Source: a bacterium UBP17_UBA6191
GTDB lineage: Bacteria > Muiribacteriota > UBA6191
Assembly (NCBI GenBank): GCA_002422125.1
Contig: DITF01000090.1
Coordinates: 1-16,277 of the forward strand
Direction: 5' to 3'
Length of the DNA stretch: 16,277 bases
A program made the position numbers and the translations under genes. Numbering within the stretch: position 1 is the stretch's first letter; each line of letters begins with the position of its first letter. Positions 15,931-16,277 of this stretch are shown here, piece after piece. The notes under the pieces were generated by a model. The model saw only the letters and a list, made by a program, of their open reading frames with translations, was not told the origin of the DNA and did no database searches.

Positions 15931-16277
15931 ACGATTCTGGCTCACACCCGCTACTCGTGCCACTCACCATTCCGCACTTAATTTTTAAGTGGGGTAGAAG
16001 TGGATGAATTCAAGGCCTAGGATTGCAATATCCAACGGGCGGTAGGGTTGTTATTTTGATATCAATCTGTCACGACCAGTTTTTTCAAAAATTACTTGAC
16101 AGGTTTTTGGGCCTCATTTTCGGTCCAGTCGTGAGGGCCGTAAAAATCCCATACTTCAGGCCCCATACTTAACTGTAGTCACGCAATCTCAAACGCTTTG
16201 ACAAAAAACTGCTAAATTCCAGAGTTTCCAAGTTTTTAGTGCTTCTGAAGATGCCCAAAAACCCCGTGATAAAATTA
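15931..16277. other. 347-nt stretch without a supported gene
   Basis: No frame on either strand runs for more than a few dozen codons with any recognisable motif. It holds the hairpin at 15975-15991, an inverted pair CACGAC/GTCGTG (16071-16076 and 16128-16133) and a doubled CCCATACTT (16148-16156 and 16162-16170). It may be a decayed gene or element that continues to the right of the window. Confidence 0.5.
15975..15991. repeat. Perfect short inverted repeat
   Basis: CACTTAA, a TTT loop and TTAAGTG form a perfect 7-bp hairpin 45 nt after the RDD stop. No T-run follows on either strand, so it is not a standard terminator. It could stabilise the transcript end or be an operator or a remnant of an element end. 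Confidence 0.5.

Noticed and set aside
1..16277. CRISPR array, prophage or intact insertion sequence
   Set aside because: No regularly spaced repeats, structural phage genes, transposase or integrase frames were seen on either strand.

Overview
The window looks like ordinary chromosome from a diderm (Gram-negative), chemotactic, fermentative or mixed-metabolism bacterium. The evidence is a periplasm-spanning adaptor/FtsX-permease pair, a methyl-accepting chemotaxis protein and lipid-linked-glycan genes. Base composition is moderately AT-rich by eye and uniform, and genes use ATG, GTG or TTG starts with the standard code. The phylum cannot be named from sequence alone: several proteins have only remote family matches, which suggests a poorly sampled lineage. 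No phage, CRISPR array or intact insertion sequence is visible.

Layout. (1) 1-3841, plus strand: the 3' part of a tandem-duplicated (double) membrane-fusion adaptor, coupled by ATGA to a MacB/FtsX-type permease that has no ATPase domain of its own. (2) 3845-6961, minus strand: a chemoreceptor with a CZB-like zinc-site signature in its periplasmic part, followed 6 nt later by an AlaA-like aminotransferase. This pair ends tail-to-tail, 3 nt from the permease. (3) 7047-11473, plus strand: a tightly packed four-gene operon. scoA and scoB (succinyl-CoA:3-oxoacid CoA-transferase) are followed by a large membrane protein in which a degenerate WecA/TagO-like polytopic domain is fused to a WecG/TagA (GT26) glycosyltransferase, then by a secreted alpha/alpha-toroid-like protein. 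(4) 11472-11634, minus strand: tRNA-Asn(GTT) with its own promoter and terminator. (5) 11646-15151, minus strand: an 850-aa cytoplasmic protein with two TerB-like segments and a TPR-like C-terminus, and upstream of it a pRiA4b ORF-3-family protein with a basic N-terminal tail. (6) 15164-15351: a divergent promoter region with inverted and direct repeats. (7) 15352-15930: an RDD membrane protein, then a 347-nt stretch with hairpins and repeats but no gene I can support.

Working together: region 1 should be an export or lipoprotein/lipid-handling pump; its ATPase and outer-membrane channel would lie outside the window. Region 3 couples acetoacetate/ketoacid activation to surface-glycan assembly only by gene order. 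The biological link, if any, is unknown. The most unusual items are the double adaptor, the pseudo-WecA/GT26 fusion with its toroid partner, and the periplasmic CZB-like chemoreceptor.
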